From Leishmania mexicana MHOM/GT/2001/U1103 (lineage: Eukaryota > Euglenozoa > Kinetoplastea > Trypanosomatida > Trypanosomatidae): a stretch of DNA of 64,000 bases. Below, piece after piece: positions 10,101 to 18,670 of the stretch. Where the stretch lies: contig NC_018324.1 in NCBI RefSeq assembly GCF_000234665.1, forward strand, positions 1,856,942-1,920,941, written 5' to 3'. Below the pieces are notes generated by a model. It was not told the DNA's origin. It saw nothing but the letters and a program-made list of their open reading frames with translations, and did not search any database. The position numbers and the translations under genes are program-made. How positions within the stretch are numbered: position 1 is the stretch's first letter; each line of letters begins with the position of its first letter.

Positions 10101-13100
10101 CCACGGACTACACGGACCTTCGTCGGAGAGGGCGAACAGGAGCACACGCATGGCATGTTCCGGCTGCCGTCGCAAGAAACGGAGAAGGTTGTGCTCCCCA
10201 CCGCCAACGGCACTGCTGTCTACGTTCCTGCCGCCGCTGGAGGCTCTCCGCAGAAGATACTCGAGAATTGCCTTCTTGGCAGGACGCTGTTCAGCGATGG
10301 CAAGAGAAGCCCCTGGGAGGAAGCTGACACCCTTCAAGGTGCACTCGACGAAGTCCACAGCCACCGAGGCGGCGTCGGGTGAGTCGAAGGGACTTGGACA
10401 CTTCGGTACCCGTGGCGCACAAACGTCTGTGCCACGGCCATTCCCGTGAAGGCACTCGTCTGCTTTCTGCTCCTCGTCCAACGCGTACGCCAGGGCATCG
10501 ACGTAGAGCTGCTGCCGCAGCGACAAGACGGCCACAGTTAGGCGCACCAAACCATGCTCTTGCGCAAGCCGCAGCAAACTAGAAGCGCCCGAGTCGAGGT
10601 ACATGAGGGCGAGCTCCACACGGTCCCTGCCGTTTATCTTCGCGGCTGAATCCGCATCCTGACCCGCGTCGAGCACGTCGTCCCGCGCTTCCTTTCCCTC
10701 GTGTGGTGCTCGCGGTCGCACTCCTAGCGCCACCTCCACCGCAGCGAGTTCAGCATCATCGAGGAACAGATAAATAAATCGCTCCATCAGCGTCTCGGGC
10801 ATGTACGTGATGATGCCGTGCCGCATACATTGCTCTAGCACATACAGCAGGTGCGAAAGCAGCCCCCGCTGCTGAAGCGCGAGGGCGACAGGGCCATACA
10901 GCAAGTTTAATCCGTCGACGGCGCTGCAGTAGGATGCAATCTGCTGCAGCACATCGAGAAGGAACTCGGTCCCGCTAATAGGGTCACTGCTTCCTGCCGA
11001 CTGCTTTGGCTGTCCGCCACTGCTCTTGCCTGTCGCCTCTGTAGTCGGCAACAGAGCGAGACGGCTCTCTACGTATGCGATGAGGATGCGCTCCATGAAC
11101 TGATGCAGTTCGCGGCGGCATTTCGCGGCTTTGCTGCTGAAGCCGACGGTGGAGAGCGCCACTTCCTCGACAAACCCTTTCGCGAGGTCCAGCGCCTGGG
11201 TGTACTTGCGGTGCGCTAGAAGTGAGGACAGCCTCTCTCGCCAAGAACGCAGCGAGATGCCGTAGGTGTGTTCTTTCCCCATCAGCAAAGCCGCGGCGCG
11301 GTTCGATGCAGCGGTCCCGTGGTAGTTGACGCCACACAGACGGCTTGCAAACCCGACGTACTCGAGAGAGACAAAGTGGTGCCGCTCCACCATAACCGCC
11401 ACGGATGCGTCCATGAGCTGAGCGTGGTTGTTTTGGTCGCACAGAAGCACGCTGCATCCCGCCAACGGAACCATCTGCACCAGCGGTGCCGACACCCGGA
11501 GCAGGGCAAGACGCTCCAGGCCTTCTAGCATCGGCTCTGCCGCTGCCGTCTTCCTGCTCTCGCTCAGCTCCGGGACGCGCAGATTCATTAACAGCAGCTC
11601 TACCTCGGTATTCCACGAGACGCACAGCAGCAGCCGCGGCGTCGACGTCCCTACCTCCATCACGACAAAGCGAACGAGCTCGTTGCCGAGCGCCGACGAG
11701 GGTGGATGACTATGGCGCGCCACACCTGTGACAGTGCCCTGCAATCCTGTCTCTACAACGCACACCAGCACCGCGTCATTGCTCACCGTGGCGACAAAGT
11801 GTTTACCAGCGATGGTGGGCCACGTCGTCCGCGAGATGCCTGCCGCGGTGACCGCTGCCGGTGGAAGCGGTGGGGGTGTGCATAGCCACGGCGCGTTGAC
11901 CTCGGCATCGCTTTCCTCTCCATTGCTGGACGGCATGTGCTGCTTCATCGTTGCCAGATTCGCCATGTAGAAGCTGCTAGGACACGGCAGCGTATCAATG
12001 TCACTGATCGGCGCTGCCGCTGAGGCGGAGGTGACTGAGGTGGCGCGCAGCATGTACTTCGCCATGACTTTCCAAAACTGAAAAAACCTCACGGCACCGC
12101 TGCTATCCAAGACGAGAATGCGTGTCGGGTCGCGATGCAGGTGCATCACGCGCAGCACCGGCACCCTGCTCTCATCGGACACGACTCGCAGAGGAGAGAG
12201 CGTGTGCAGCGACCAAAGAACAAACATGCCCCTTGCGTGACCGGTGGCCGCCGTTCGCCCATCACATGTCTCATCGGGTCCACCAAGAGCAGGGGTAGAG
12301 GTGCAGAGTGACAGGGAGACGACGGCGCCACGGACGTTCACCACGCTCGCCTCCACGGAACCGCATATACCAAGCACGGTCCATCGGTGATCGAAGAGGA
12401 CAACGACGCCGAGCGATGTGCCCATGGCGCAGCTGAGCGACTGCGACGGAGTGTGAGCCGCCGGTGAAGCGGCGCTTGAGTGCGTCGGCGCCTTGGCACT
12501 TATATCGAATGACTCTGCAACGGCCACGCACGTCGGTTCCCCGGCCGCTTTGCGCAGGTCCGCCAGTTTGCGGCGAAGCGCTATGTGCTCGTGCACGTGC
12601 AGTACCAGCTCACCACGTTGAGTTTCGCACAGTACGGTCGATGAGGTCAGCTGTTTCGCCTGCTCCAGCACCAGGTTCACCTCATCGATCTCCTCATCGC
12701 TATCCGCGGACGTTGCCGAAGCTTCAGCCGCCGCCGCAGACGACGCTTCGTCCAGCAGATCACCACTTACGCTGGACTGCTGACCGTCCACAGCAGCGAA
12801 AATGGCGTCGAGGATGTCCTGCTCCTCTTTCAGAACCGCCGTCTTGGAAGATGTGGGTGGAGGGACGGCGCGCCTTCGCTTTGACGAACTGGCACCTTTG
12901 CCAGTGTGAGTGGAAGAATGTACAGACGAGGCAGCCGGAGAAGTGGCGGCCGGTTCGCTTGCCGACACTTTCGGTAGGCTAGAGGTGGAATCGCCATTTG
13001 CAGTGGCTGTTGCTGCTGGTACCCGTGTGCCTGTCTCCCTGCTTCCCAACAGATTATCGGCCTCGTCGGGCCTTTTGTCTGAGTCGCCGGTGGCCAGCTC

Positions 13101-13496
13101 CTCCTGGGCGGCAGTGGAGATGAATGGTGCGGCACCGGCGGTGATGTTCACCAACTCCTGCAGCAGCAGCGCCTCCTCGTCCGCTGCCAGAGTGTACGAG
13201 GTACCGTGACGCGAGAAGAAGGACGAGTTTTCGACCGGTGCATCATTTACGTGGTTCGAGGTCTGAGGAGACATCGATAGTAGCGGGAACGCGGCGAGTT
13301 GAGGCAGTCGGCGCAGTGCATCTTCGACAATGAGCCTCTCCTCCTCTTTGGATGTCTCTGTGCTCCCCACAGAGCACTGGCTGTCATTTTGAGTTTCGGG
13401 GAGTGCACCAGACGACGTGGCAAAGACGGAGGCGCAGTTTTCCCCTGGGTGTGGGCGCCGCCCTCGGTGAACCCCTCCGTCGCCAGAGACGTTCAT
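7140..13496 (-). CDS. VPS8-like CORVET tethering-complex subunit (very large)
   Basis: A 2118-residue protein. The first ~330 residues are low-complexity (Ser/Ala/Thr-rich, probably disordered). A WD40-like beta-propeller follows (roughly 340-760, with blocks such as VVLFDHRWTVLGICGSVEA). A helical solenoid follows; its LLYVLEQCMRHGIITYMPETLM and LLRLAQEHGLVRLTVAVLSL sequences match the VPS8 core region. The C-terminus has a RING-type zinc finger (about 1896-1964): CAFC, then TCGHAFHTVC, then CGVC. VPS8 is the Rab5-binding subunit of CORVET, which tethers early endosomes before fusion. The protein is about 1.5 times the size of yeast or human VPS8, mainly through spacers. VPS41 also has a propeller, solenoid and RING, but the solenoid motifs fit VPS8 better. 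The frame is intact over 6.3 kb. Confidence 0.75.
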   Translation of the reverse strand: MNVSGDGGVHRGRRPHPGENCASVFATSSGALPETQNDSQCSVGSTETSKEEERLIVEDALRRLPQLAAFPLLSMSPQTSNHVNDAPVENSSFFSRHGTSYTLAADEEALLLQELVNITAGAAPFISTAAQEELATGDSDKRPDEADNLLGSRETGTRVPAATATANGDSTSSLPKVSASEPAATSPAASSVHSSTHTGKGASSSKRRRAVPPPTSSKTAVLKEEQDILDAIFAAVDGQQSSVSGDLLDEASSAAAAEASATSADSDEEIDEVNLVLEQAKQLTSSTVLCETQRGELVLHVHEHIALRRKLADLRKAAGEPTCVAVAESFDISAKAPTHSSAASPAAHTPSQSLSCAMGTSLGVVVLFDHRWTVLGICGSVEASVVNVRGAVVSLSLCTSTPALGGPDETCDGRTAATGHARGMFVLWSLHTLSPLRVVSDESRVPVLRVMHLHRDPTRILVLDSSGAVRFFQFWKVMAKYMLRATSVTSASAAAPISDIDTLPCPSSFYMANLATMKQHMPSSNGEESDAEVNAPWLCTPPPLPPAAVTAAGISRTTWPTIAGKHFVATVSNDAVLVCVVETGLQGTVTGVARHSHPPSSALGNELVRFVVMEVGTSTPRLLLCVSWNTEVELLLMNLRVPELSESRKTAAAEPMLEGLERLALLRVSAPLVQMVPLAGCSVLLCDQNNHAQLMDASVAVMVERHHFVSLEYVGFASRLCGVNYHGTAASNRAAALLMGKEHTYGISLRSWRERLSSLLAHRKYTQALDLAKGFVEEVALSTVGFSSKAAKCRRELHQFMERILIAYVESRLALLPTTEATGKSSGGQPKQSAGSSDPISGTEFLLDVLQQIASYCSAVDGLNLLYGPVALALQQRGLLSHLLYVLEQCMRHGIITYMPETLMERFIYLFLDDAELAAVEVALGVRPRAPHEGKEARDDVLDAGQDADSAAKINGRDRVELALMYLDSGASSLLRLAQEHGLVRLTVAVLSLRQQLYVDALAYALDEEQKADECLHGNGRGTDVCAPRVPKCPSPFDSPDAASVAVDFVECTLKGVSFLPGASLAIAEQRPAKKAILEYLLRRASSGGRNVDSSAVGGGEHNLLRFLRRQPEHAMRVLLFALSDEGPCSPWGGADGLSRTQFVSSVYFILTGGTRTRPRHAAESDLLSASGQRQGPLDLFRIDDESLNRLPTLRTLRATELAQRPFPPYIAVHTFLAGAAIFNELFLSIDAEELASDELDRPPVRLDVWLDLAIQDLLFAFQGAERVEERQELQEHLLRILAPDLLPPYRVAVFQADFTRLRMARCLAALLCKEQRYAEAIACYTDPKQNCVDAQLQHDVFKMLRGEMQHLQDVRTQTINRAQQESSRIQGLGSSVLDSDRGAMSLMAGSATSDVGGGFGDDVEQHFRTESWLISPTVTATATAPIDAAIKALQRAVMSQVELLVRIDATALAQFIFDYLPSNQREVMKLLRGSSAAFMDYLDELVTQGDQAVANDMNLQNTYIELLCAHTPRRVYSYLQEKGNRVTYDVQLALRAVRKHRIADAAVYLLEKAMMIEDAMTVMLRAMRELLAALREEVLTRLTAGAEAATEAHGDQDLDGSAPLFANTPDTEEGEAATQRGCKGSSTRGRDDPPLPFELATLDSATELWRLVGIGEELCSRHQAECVARGASTSGAATPLAAVSSHIFSSATHGVPGGSPQHPEYWFRLLDVFMVPRRLLCEMMAQDDRLHTLDTPPVPARPFASSDPTGMNSELDAAVHIAMASYAGAAAASLAHLPSAAGPPQHLANLSTPLSREQRRCVEALVAVYTQYTSRILQSMMRSLDISVVVNKVVQDNKDGTFRAFKPILLDMMATLSFDLEASRLCKLATERDLMLLGRELYQMLNTSVVPRSDCCAFCHVHVSKPPLPKPAGEEVGAAAAVGLVPSGVSVYTCGHAFHTVCAAQAMGSHQGCGVCMQSRCSSGKPGGSDVYGHASGASAVWPSTSSGAATDHPEHRDHADPVTTVVMRGAERSIDVAQMQRRVRQTKMKMDHPEDLYSVLKSLMARDTSASDSSLGKAGPAVTRDGTGNWALAPSPSAPAAAGQMHRPVTGGVANMQDKVFDTLTDAEILELFGGV

Positions 13497-15171
13497 TAGA
13501 GAGACGTCGCTGGCAACTGAGACGGGTGAGACAAGAAACGACTGGAACGGAAAAAAAAGAGTGGCGTTAGGTGTATCGCATGAAGCGAAGGGAGGGTGGT
13601 GGGGGCGGGGCAGTGTAAGACTGTGCGATAAGCTACTGCGCAGCAGTCAAGAAGCGGGATACACCTTGCCACAAAGGCGTGACAATACCAAGGAGCACTT
13701 GAGCGGCCGACGCGACCACTACCACATACTGTGCGTGGGCGGCGGTGCAGAACGCCACCAAGCGTAGCGAGTGCAAGACGGCCGTGCCGTTACTCCTGGA
13801 GCGCGCCAGAGATTCCCTCGCCGAACGTATGATGGTGTACGTGTAAGTGTGTGCGTGTGTCTGGGGATGGTGGTGGTGGTGTGTGGGGGGGGGGGGATAT
13901 GTCTCTCGCTAGGCCGTGAGCAACGACTATTCATGCAAAAGGCGGGGCAGCGTCATGAGAATACAGGTTGTAGGAGAGGCAAAAGAAGGACACCGAGAAA
14001 GTGGCCATTGACACTGGAACCCCTTTCGCTAATCCAGGCGTGGTTCGTGGCTTCAATCGCAGCCCATCGCCTGTGGAAGATAACGCACGTTCTGTACGGG
14101 GCCCTCGTGGGGGCTGAGAGGAACGCATTTTGCGCCACTGGGACGAGCCGGTATCGATGCGTCCGTGGGGAAGGATCAGCACGAGTCATCCCTGCATCAC
14201 CACTGGTCAACGCGCAACAACACACAAACACACACAGAAAAACACGCGAAGACGGGGAAGGAAATTAAAATGATGCAGTGGGGGAAGCGGCTGCAACCAC
14301 GTTCTTCCTGCCCACGGACTGTATCTTTATTCTTGTGTCGTTGTTGGTTGGTTTTACTGCCAAAGGCAAGGTGATGCTATACATGTACAAGGCAACAGAG
14401 GAAGGGAAGAGATATACAGTCTCACATGGACGCACACACACGCTCACGACAACGGAACAAGAGGACGCAGGGGGAAACAAACAAATAAAAAAAAGCATTG
14501 CCCACACCCGAGGAGAGGCGGAAGGCGAAAGAGAAATGCATAAAAAGGCGGCTTCACCGGAGCGAAAAGACGGTGCCCACATGGCGGGGACGAATCAGTG
14601 CAGGAACAACGCTGGTACACGTAGACACGAGCACACACGCACACACACACACAGAGACGCAGGGTCAGCTCGGAGGGGGAGAGAGGAGACACGCTGGCAT
14701 GCTTGGGCTTCTCCCTCGTTAGAGATGTACATGAAGAGAGTAAGCGCCCCTGTATGTGTGAGGAAGAAGTGGATACAGAGAGAGGGAGAGAGCGCATGAT
14801 GAGAAGGGAGGGCTCCGCTCACAGACAGGGGTAGGGTACCATCCGGCACGCGTGTCAGCCAACGGCGTGGCATACAGTCTCACGAATCGAAATGAGGACA
14901 GAGAAAAACCCGACGAGCCGAAGAAGGGGAGTTGAGAGATTCGGCGCAACATGTCACATTCCAGCAGCGGCACCGCACCCACACCGCACGCTACATCTCG
15001 TGAGCCGCCGTGCCGTGTGGGTGCGGTGGCCACGGCGTGTGTCTCAATCGGCATCTCGTCAGGTGGGGGCTACGGTGGCGCAACGTTATAGAAACACCGA
15101 TGGGTAAACAGAAAACGCTCACGGACGCAGTGGTACACCGCCTTTTTCTCCATTGACACACCGAGTCGCGT
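13497..15171 (-). other. Intergenic spacer, VPS8 to TPH-like gene
   Basis: About 1.7 kb without a supportable gene. It contains a 12-base G-run (13885-13896) preceded by GT and TGG repeats, a CA repeat near 14636-14652 and long GA-rich + strand stretches (14510-14820), which are CT-rich on the minus strand. Short frames here, such as one near 13953-14231, have weak codon bias and no recognisable domain. Confidence 0.55.
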
Positions 15172-16263
15172 CTAAATGCCAGCTTCGTCCAGGTGCGTCA
15201 TGCGGTAGGTCTGCTTCGCCATGATCTGATCCATCAGATCCTTGCGGTACTGCTGGCGGCGTTCCGCGTTCTGCAGCCGCTCCTCCTCCAGCACGAGGCG
15301 GTAGGACTGAGCCGCCAACTCGTTACGCTGACGCGTCATCTCCATAGACTCGTCGTAATTGTGCGTACGGCGGAATTCCTTATCGCGGGCGATGCAGTCC
15401 TCAAATTCCTGCCGGAACTGCTCCTTCTTGCGCTGCGCTGCCTCCTGCTCTTCCTTGGTAAGACGACGGTTGCGCTCCTCCATTGCGGCTACCTCCTCGT
15501 AGTGTTTTGCTTCGGAGGCGTGCTTGTTCTTCAAAACTTCATTGTGGAACTGCTCATTTTGCAAACGGAGCATGAGCGTGACGTTCTTTTGCCGGCGTTC
15601 GTCCATTTCTGCGCGGTGGCGATCGTTCTCGTTTACGAGTTCCTGCAGCTGTCGGTCACGCGCCTCCTTTGCCTGCTGCTCCGCCCTCCTGGCTGCCAGC
15701 TCGCGCTTGTTTGACTCCTTCATGCGCTGCATGTACTGGCGCTCCTCCTCCATCGCCTGGGCGTGCACCTCGGCCACCTTGCGGTCCTCCTCCTCGTTCA
15801 ACTTCCGCAGTGCCTCCATCTGGTGGGCTTCATCGTCGTGCATCTGCTTCAAAGTCGCTTGGCGAATCGCCAGCTGGTGCTTTGCGTCCTGCTCGTATAG
15901 GCGGTTGTATGCACGCTTCTTCGCTGCTTCTTCCTCCTTCTCCAGTTTGTAGGTGTTCTCCGCTGGCTGGCCTTTGCCCGAGGCACGCATCGAACGCAAA
16001 ACGCTGCCAGGAAGCGGGCGACCAGAGTTGGTACCTGCGGCGTTGTAGCTGTCAGCAGCCTTCCTGCGCGTCTCAGCCCATTCCGCATGCTTCACACGCT
16101 TCTCCTCTTGGCGAATGGTAGCAATGCGCAGATCTTCCTCCTCAAGTTGCTTTCTCGTCGGCGTGTACTGCGACACGCGGAGGCGGTTCATCTCAACGAG
16201 GAAGTTGCGGCGCGTCATGGCAGCCGGTCCAGACTCGACGGGTGGGAGCGGCATGATGGCCAA
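15172..16263 (-). CDS. Coiled-coil protein, trichohyalin-plectin-homology (TPH) like
   Basis: A 363-residue protein, almost wholly charged alpha-helix from about residue 25 to 350, rich in Glu, Arg, Lys and Gln with few prolines after residue 90. The pattern of EEE/RR runs, the long uninterrupted helix and the C-terminal R-QYRKDLMDQI-AKQ motif resemble TPH-domain proteins such as MNS1 and the CFAP53/CFAP45 group, which line ciliary doublet microtubules. The resemblance rests on composition and one motif, so the specific family is uncertain, and other coiled-coil cytoskeletal proteins could look the same. There is no signal peptide or membrane segment. The first ATG gives MAIMPLPPVESGP; an alternative in-frame ATG lies 15 residues in (MTRRNF). 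Confidence 0.6.
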   Translation of the reverse strand: MAIMPLPPVESGPAAMTRRNFLVEMNRLRVSQYTPTRKQLEEEDLRIATIRQEEKRVKHAEWAETRRKAADSYNAAGTNSGRPLPGSVLRSMRASGKGQPAENTYKLEKEEEAAKKRAYNRLYEQDAKHQLAIRQATLKQMHDDEAHQMEALRKLNEEEDRKVAEVHAQAMEEERQYMQRMKESNKRELAARRAEQQAKEARDRQLQELVNENDRHRAEMDERRQKNVTLMLRLQNEQFHNEVLKNKHASEAKHYEEVAAMEERNRRLTKEEQEAAQRKKEQFRQEFEDCIARDKEFRRTHNYDESMEMTRQRNELAAQSYRLVLEEERLQNAERRQQYRKDLMDQIMAKQTYRMTHLDEAGI

Positions 16264-17207
16264 AGAAGTGTATCTGCTGCTGCTGCTGTGTGTGTGGAGG
16301 GGGGGAGGGTGTGTATGCCTTACGTGAAGGCTTGTAGAGGTTTGTGGAATGGGCGCAGAAGATTGAAAGAGAGAGAGAAAGCGCTACCCTGGCAGATTGA
16401 AGTTCTCTACAGCGAGACAATACTTACTCACAGTACTTGTTGAGCTGCGCGTATCAAGTGGTGGCACGGTGTGTATGGGTGTGTGTGTGTGTGTGCGTGC
16501 GTGCGGGGATTTATGTATCTGCTGGATGGAGTCGAGAAAGAGGCGGAGAGGCGTAGCACACATGGATCCGCACCTCGTGCGAATGGCATGCAGACGGTAT
16601 GCGAAACGCTGTGCATCTAGTGCAGAGTCGCTCTCTATATCTCTATGCCGAATAGGGAGTGACCACCAATGGCAGATACCGCATCAGGTTTTCTGTTGTT
16701 GTTTCAGCAGAGTGTGACCGGTGGAAACGCGGCGGAGGCACCTGCGTGCGTTGTGTGTACAAGCCGCGGAGCCTCAGGCAATGCGTCTCCGCAAAGATGC
16801 GCGCACAGCCACACCTCAACAACGACGGATGCCGCCATCGTCTCTCGCTTTGGTGGGCTTTGCAGCACGAGAAAATGAGCTGAAAAACATGTGAGGGAGG
16901 GCGAGGGGGCGGAAAGGACGACAGAGAAGCTCTGCGCCACCAGAAGCGAACCAGCACAAAAAAACGCACTGAACAAGTCTCCTTGCTGCACAGAGAAAAA
17001 GAGAGAGCAGGTTTACGCCATCTGCATGGCCGAGTGTGCGCCGCAGCGGGGCACTCTCCCTTTCTACCTCACACGATGCAGACACTTCATCCATCGGGTA
17101 CACCAAGGAAGTTCGCAGCGCCATCGCGTGTGCGACGACGGCACCGCGCCAAGCAAACCCACGTGTGCGGTGGCGGCATGCACGGCGCGGATGTGCCGCA
17201 CCTCTTA
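16264..17207 (-). other. Intergenic spacer upstream of TPH-like gene
   Basis: About 940 bp. It has a GT repeat at about 16479-16502 and no supportable gene. Minus-strand frames here are short and Cys/Ser-rich. Purine-rich + strand runs close to 16350-16385 would give the minus transcript its polypyrimidine tract. Confidence 0.5.
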
Positions 17208-18670
17208 TCATCTCAAACACTTGAGCTCAGGGCAGTGCCACAACTCGATGGCACACACGGTGTTGATATCATCCAAGGCAATCAGCCGGCACACTCCGTA
17301 CGCCGTTGGCATGAGCGAGTGCGGCGGGATGCTGCGCGGAGACTTGCTCGAGTACAAACCTGAGCTGTCGCTTGTGGAAAAAGGGGTGGGTTTTGGTGAT
17401 GCCGTGATGGGTCGCCGAAGACAGTTGCGAGTTTGTTGCCGCGATCCGCCGCAGCTGCTTCAGGATTCTCGCGAAGACTGCATGTATGCACAGTACAATC
17501 TGAGGCTCCCCGCACTCGGCCAAGTATCAAGCTACCACGCTACTGAGGGTCTAGAGCTTCAGAGAAGTGCTTCTCGTCATCGCTCGCGCCGTCCTCCCCC
17601 TCCCTGGCGAGTCCACCGTAGGGGACGGAACGCTTACCACATCACGAAGACGCTCCACTGGGCGCATGTACTTTTTCTCGCAGGTGCCGCCAAACTGCTT
17701 GAAACGGATCGGCAAAGCTTCAAGTTCACAGAAAAAAAGTCATTCTGGCTTGCCATTGTCACGGAGGACACAAGGTATGTGCCGATGCCAAGCCTCCCCA
17801 TACGTGTCATCTTGACTGCAACGTTGAATGAAGTGCACGTTCCGGATACTGCACTGCTGCTCCAAGTAGCCCCGCTACATCACCGCGACCCAGGCGTTGT
17901 TCAGCGGCGTCGAGTTGTAATGCGGGGAGAGGCAGAGAATCAGAGGGTCCTCAGCTTGCGTGCGAGTCGCCTCGCCAGTAGAGTCTTTGGCCTTCTCACT
18001 GTCGTTGTAGCAGGGTCGCAGCCGCCCAAGTGCCGCAGCAATGCTGTTATGAGCGTGGTAACGACCCACCTCTACCTGCGCAGGTATGTCAGCGTCGGCA
18101 CTCCGCACTCGCTCTCGTATTCAACGCTGGAGTCGTCGAACGAGCAGTCGCCTCGTCCTAATCGCTGACGCGGCCCCCGACCCTCCACCCTCCCACACAC
18201 ACATACAAGCATCTTCCTGCCAATCCAACGTCGCTACACGGCTCTCTTGCGGTGTTACTGAGTCACGGCGTTCCTCACGCCAATGCGCCATGATCCACGT
18301 GCGGTGGTACGACTTTCTCGCCTTCCTGAGTTGCAATAAAAGAATATAAGCGTACCTGATTGGCCGCCAAAGCCGCATCGGCACGAGGTCCACGGGGCGG
18401 CAGTTTGAGAGGTACGCATCGAGGAAGCGCCACACATGCCACGCACCGCGGCATTCCAGGGGGGCCCCTTCAGTCACGAACAGCATGGCCTACTGTGTAC
18501 CTGTGTTGTGGAGCTTGCCCAAGACGAGCGAGATCGACACATCCTTGCACTCGCGGCAGACGTCCCAACTCTTTCCGATGAAGCCGATCGCGGCAGTGGA
18601 GACGCAGTGCACTCGCACGTGGGTGATGATCCAGTTGGCAGCAGTCCACCAGTGAAGAGGGGAAAGTCGG
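17208..18670 (-). pseudogene. Decayed protein-coding gene, unrecognised family
   Basis: Read on the minus strand, this stretch contains several coding-quality segments in shifting frames. At the 5' end a frame with strongly GC3-biased codons encodes HWWTAANWIITHVRV through LGKLHNTGTQ (about 18660-18490). It meets an in-frame TAG and resumes as MLFVTEGAPLECRG up to RPVDLVPMRLWRPIR (to about 18355). After a frame change come DPLILCLSPHYNSTPLNNAW (near 17890) and GYLEQQCSIRNVHFIQR then YGEAWHRHIPCVLRDNGKPE (17745-17870) ending at TGA. KQFGGTCEKKYMRPVERLRD lies near 17640-17700. The 3' end is GVCRLIALDDINTVCAIELW then HCPELKCLR and TGA at 17208-17210. At least three stops and several frameshifts interrupt it. 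I could not identify the parent family; RPVD-VPMRL is vaguely reminiscent of translation GTPases, which is not enough for a call. The 425-residue + strand open frame over it is an antisense shadow. Confidence 0.5.

Noticed and set aside
18271..18362. Cis-spliced intron inside the decayed gene (GTACG after the RPIR segment)
   Set aside because: Trypanosomatids have almost no cis introns; no good branch point or acceptor, and other fragments also need frame changes.
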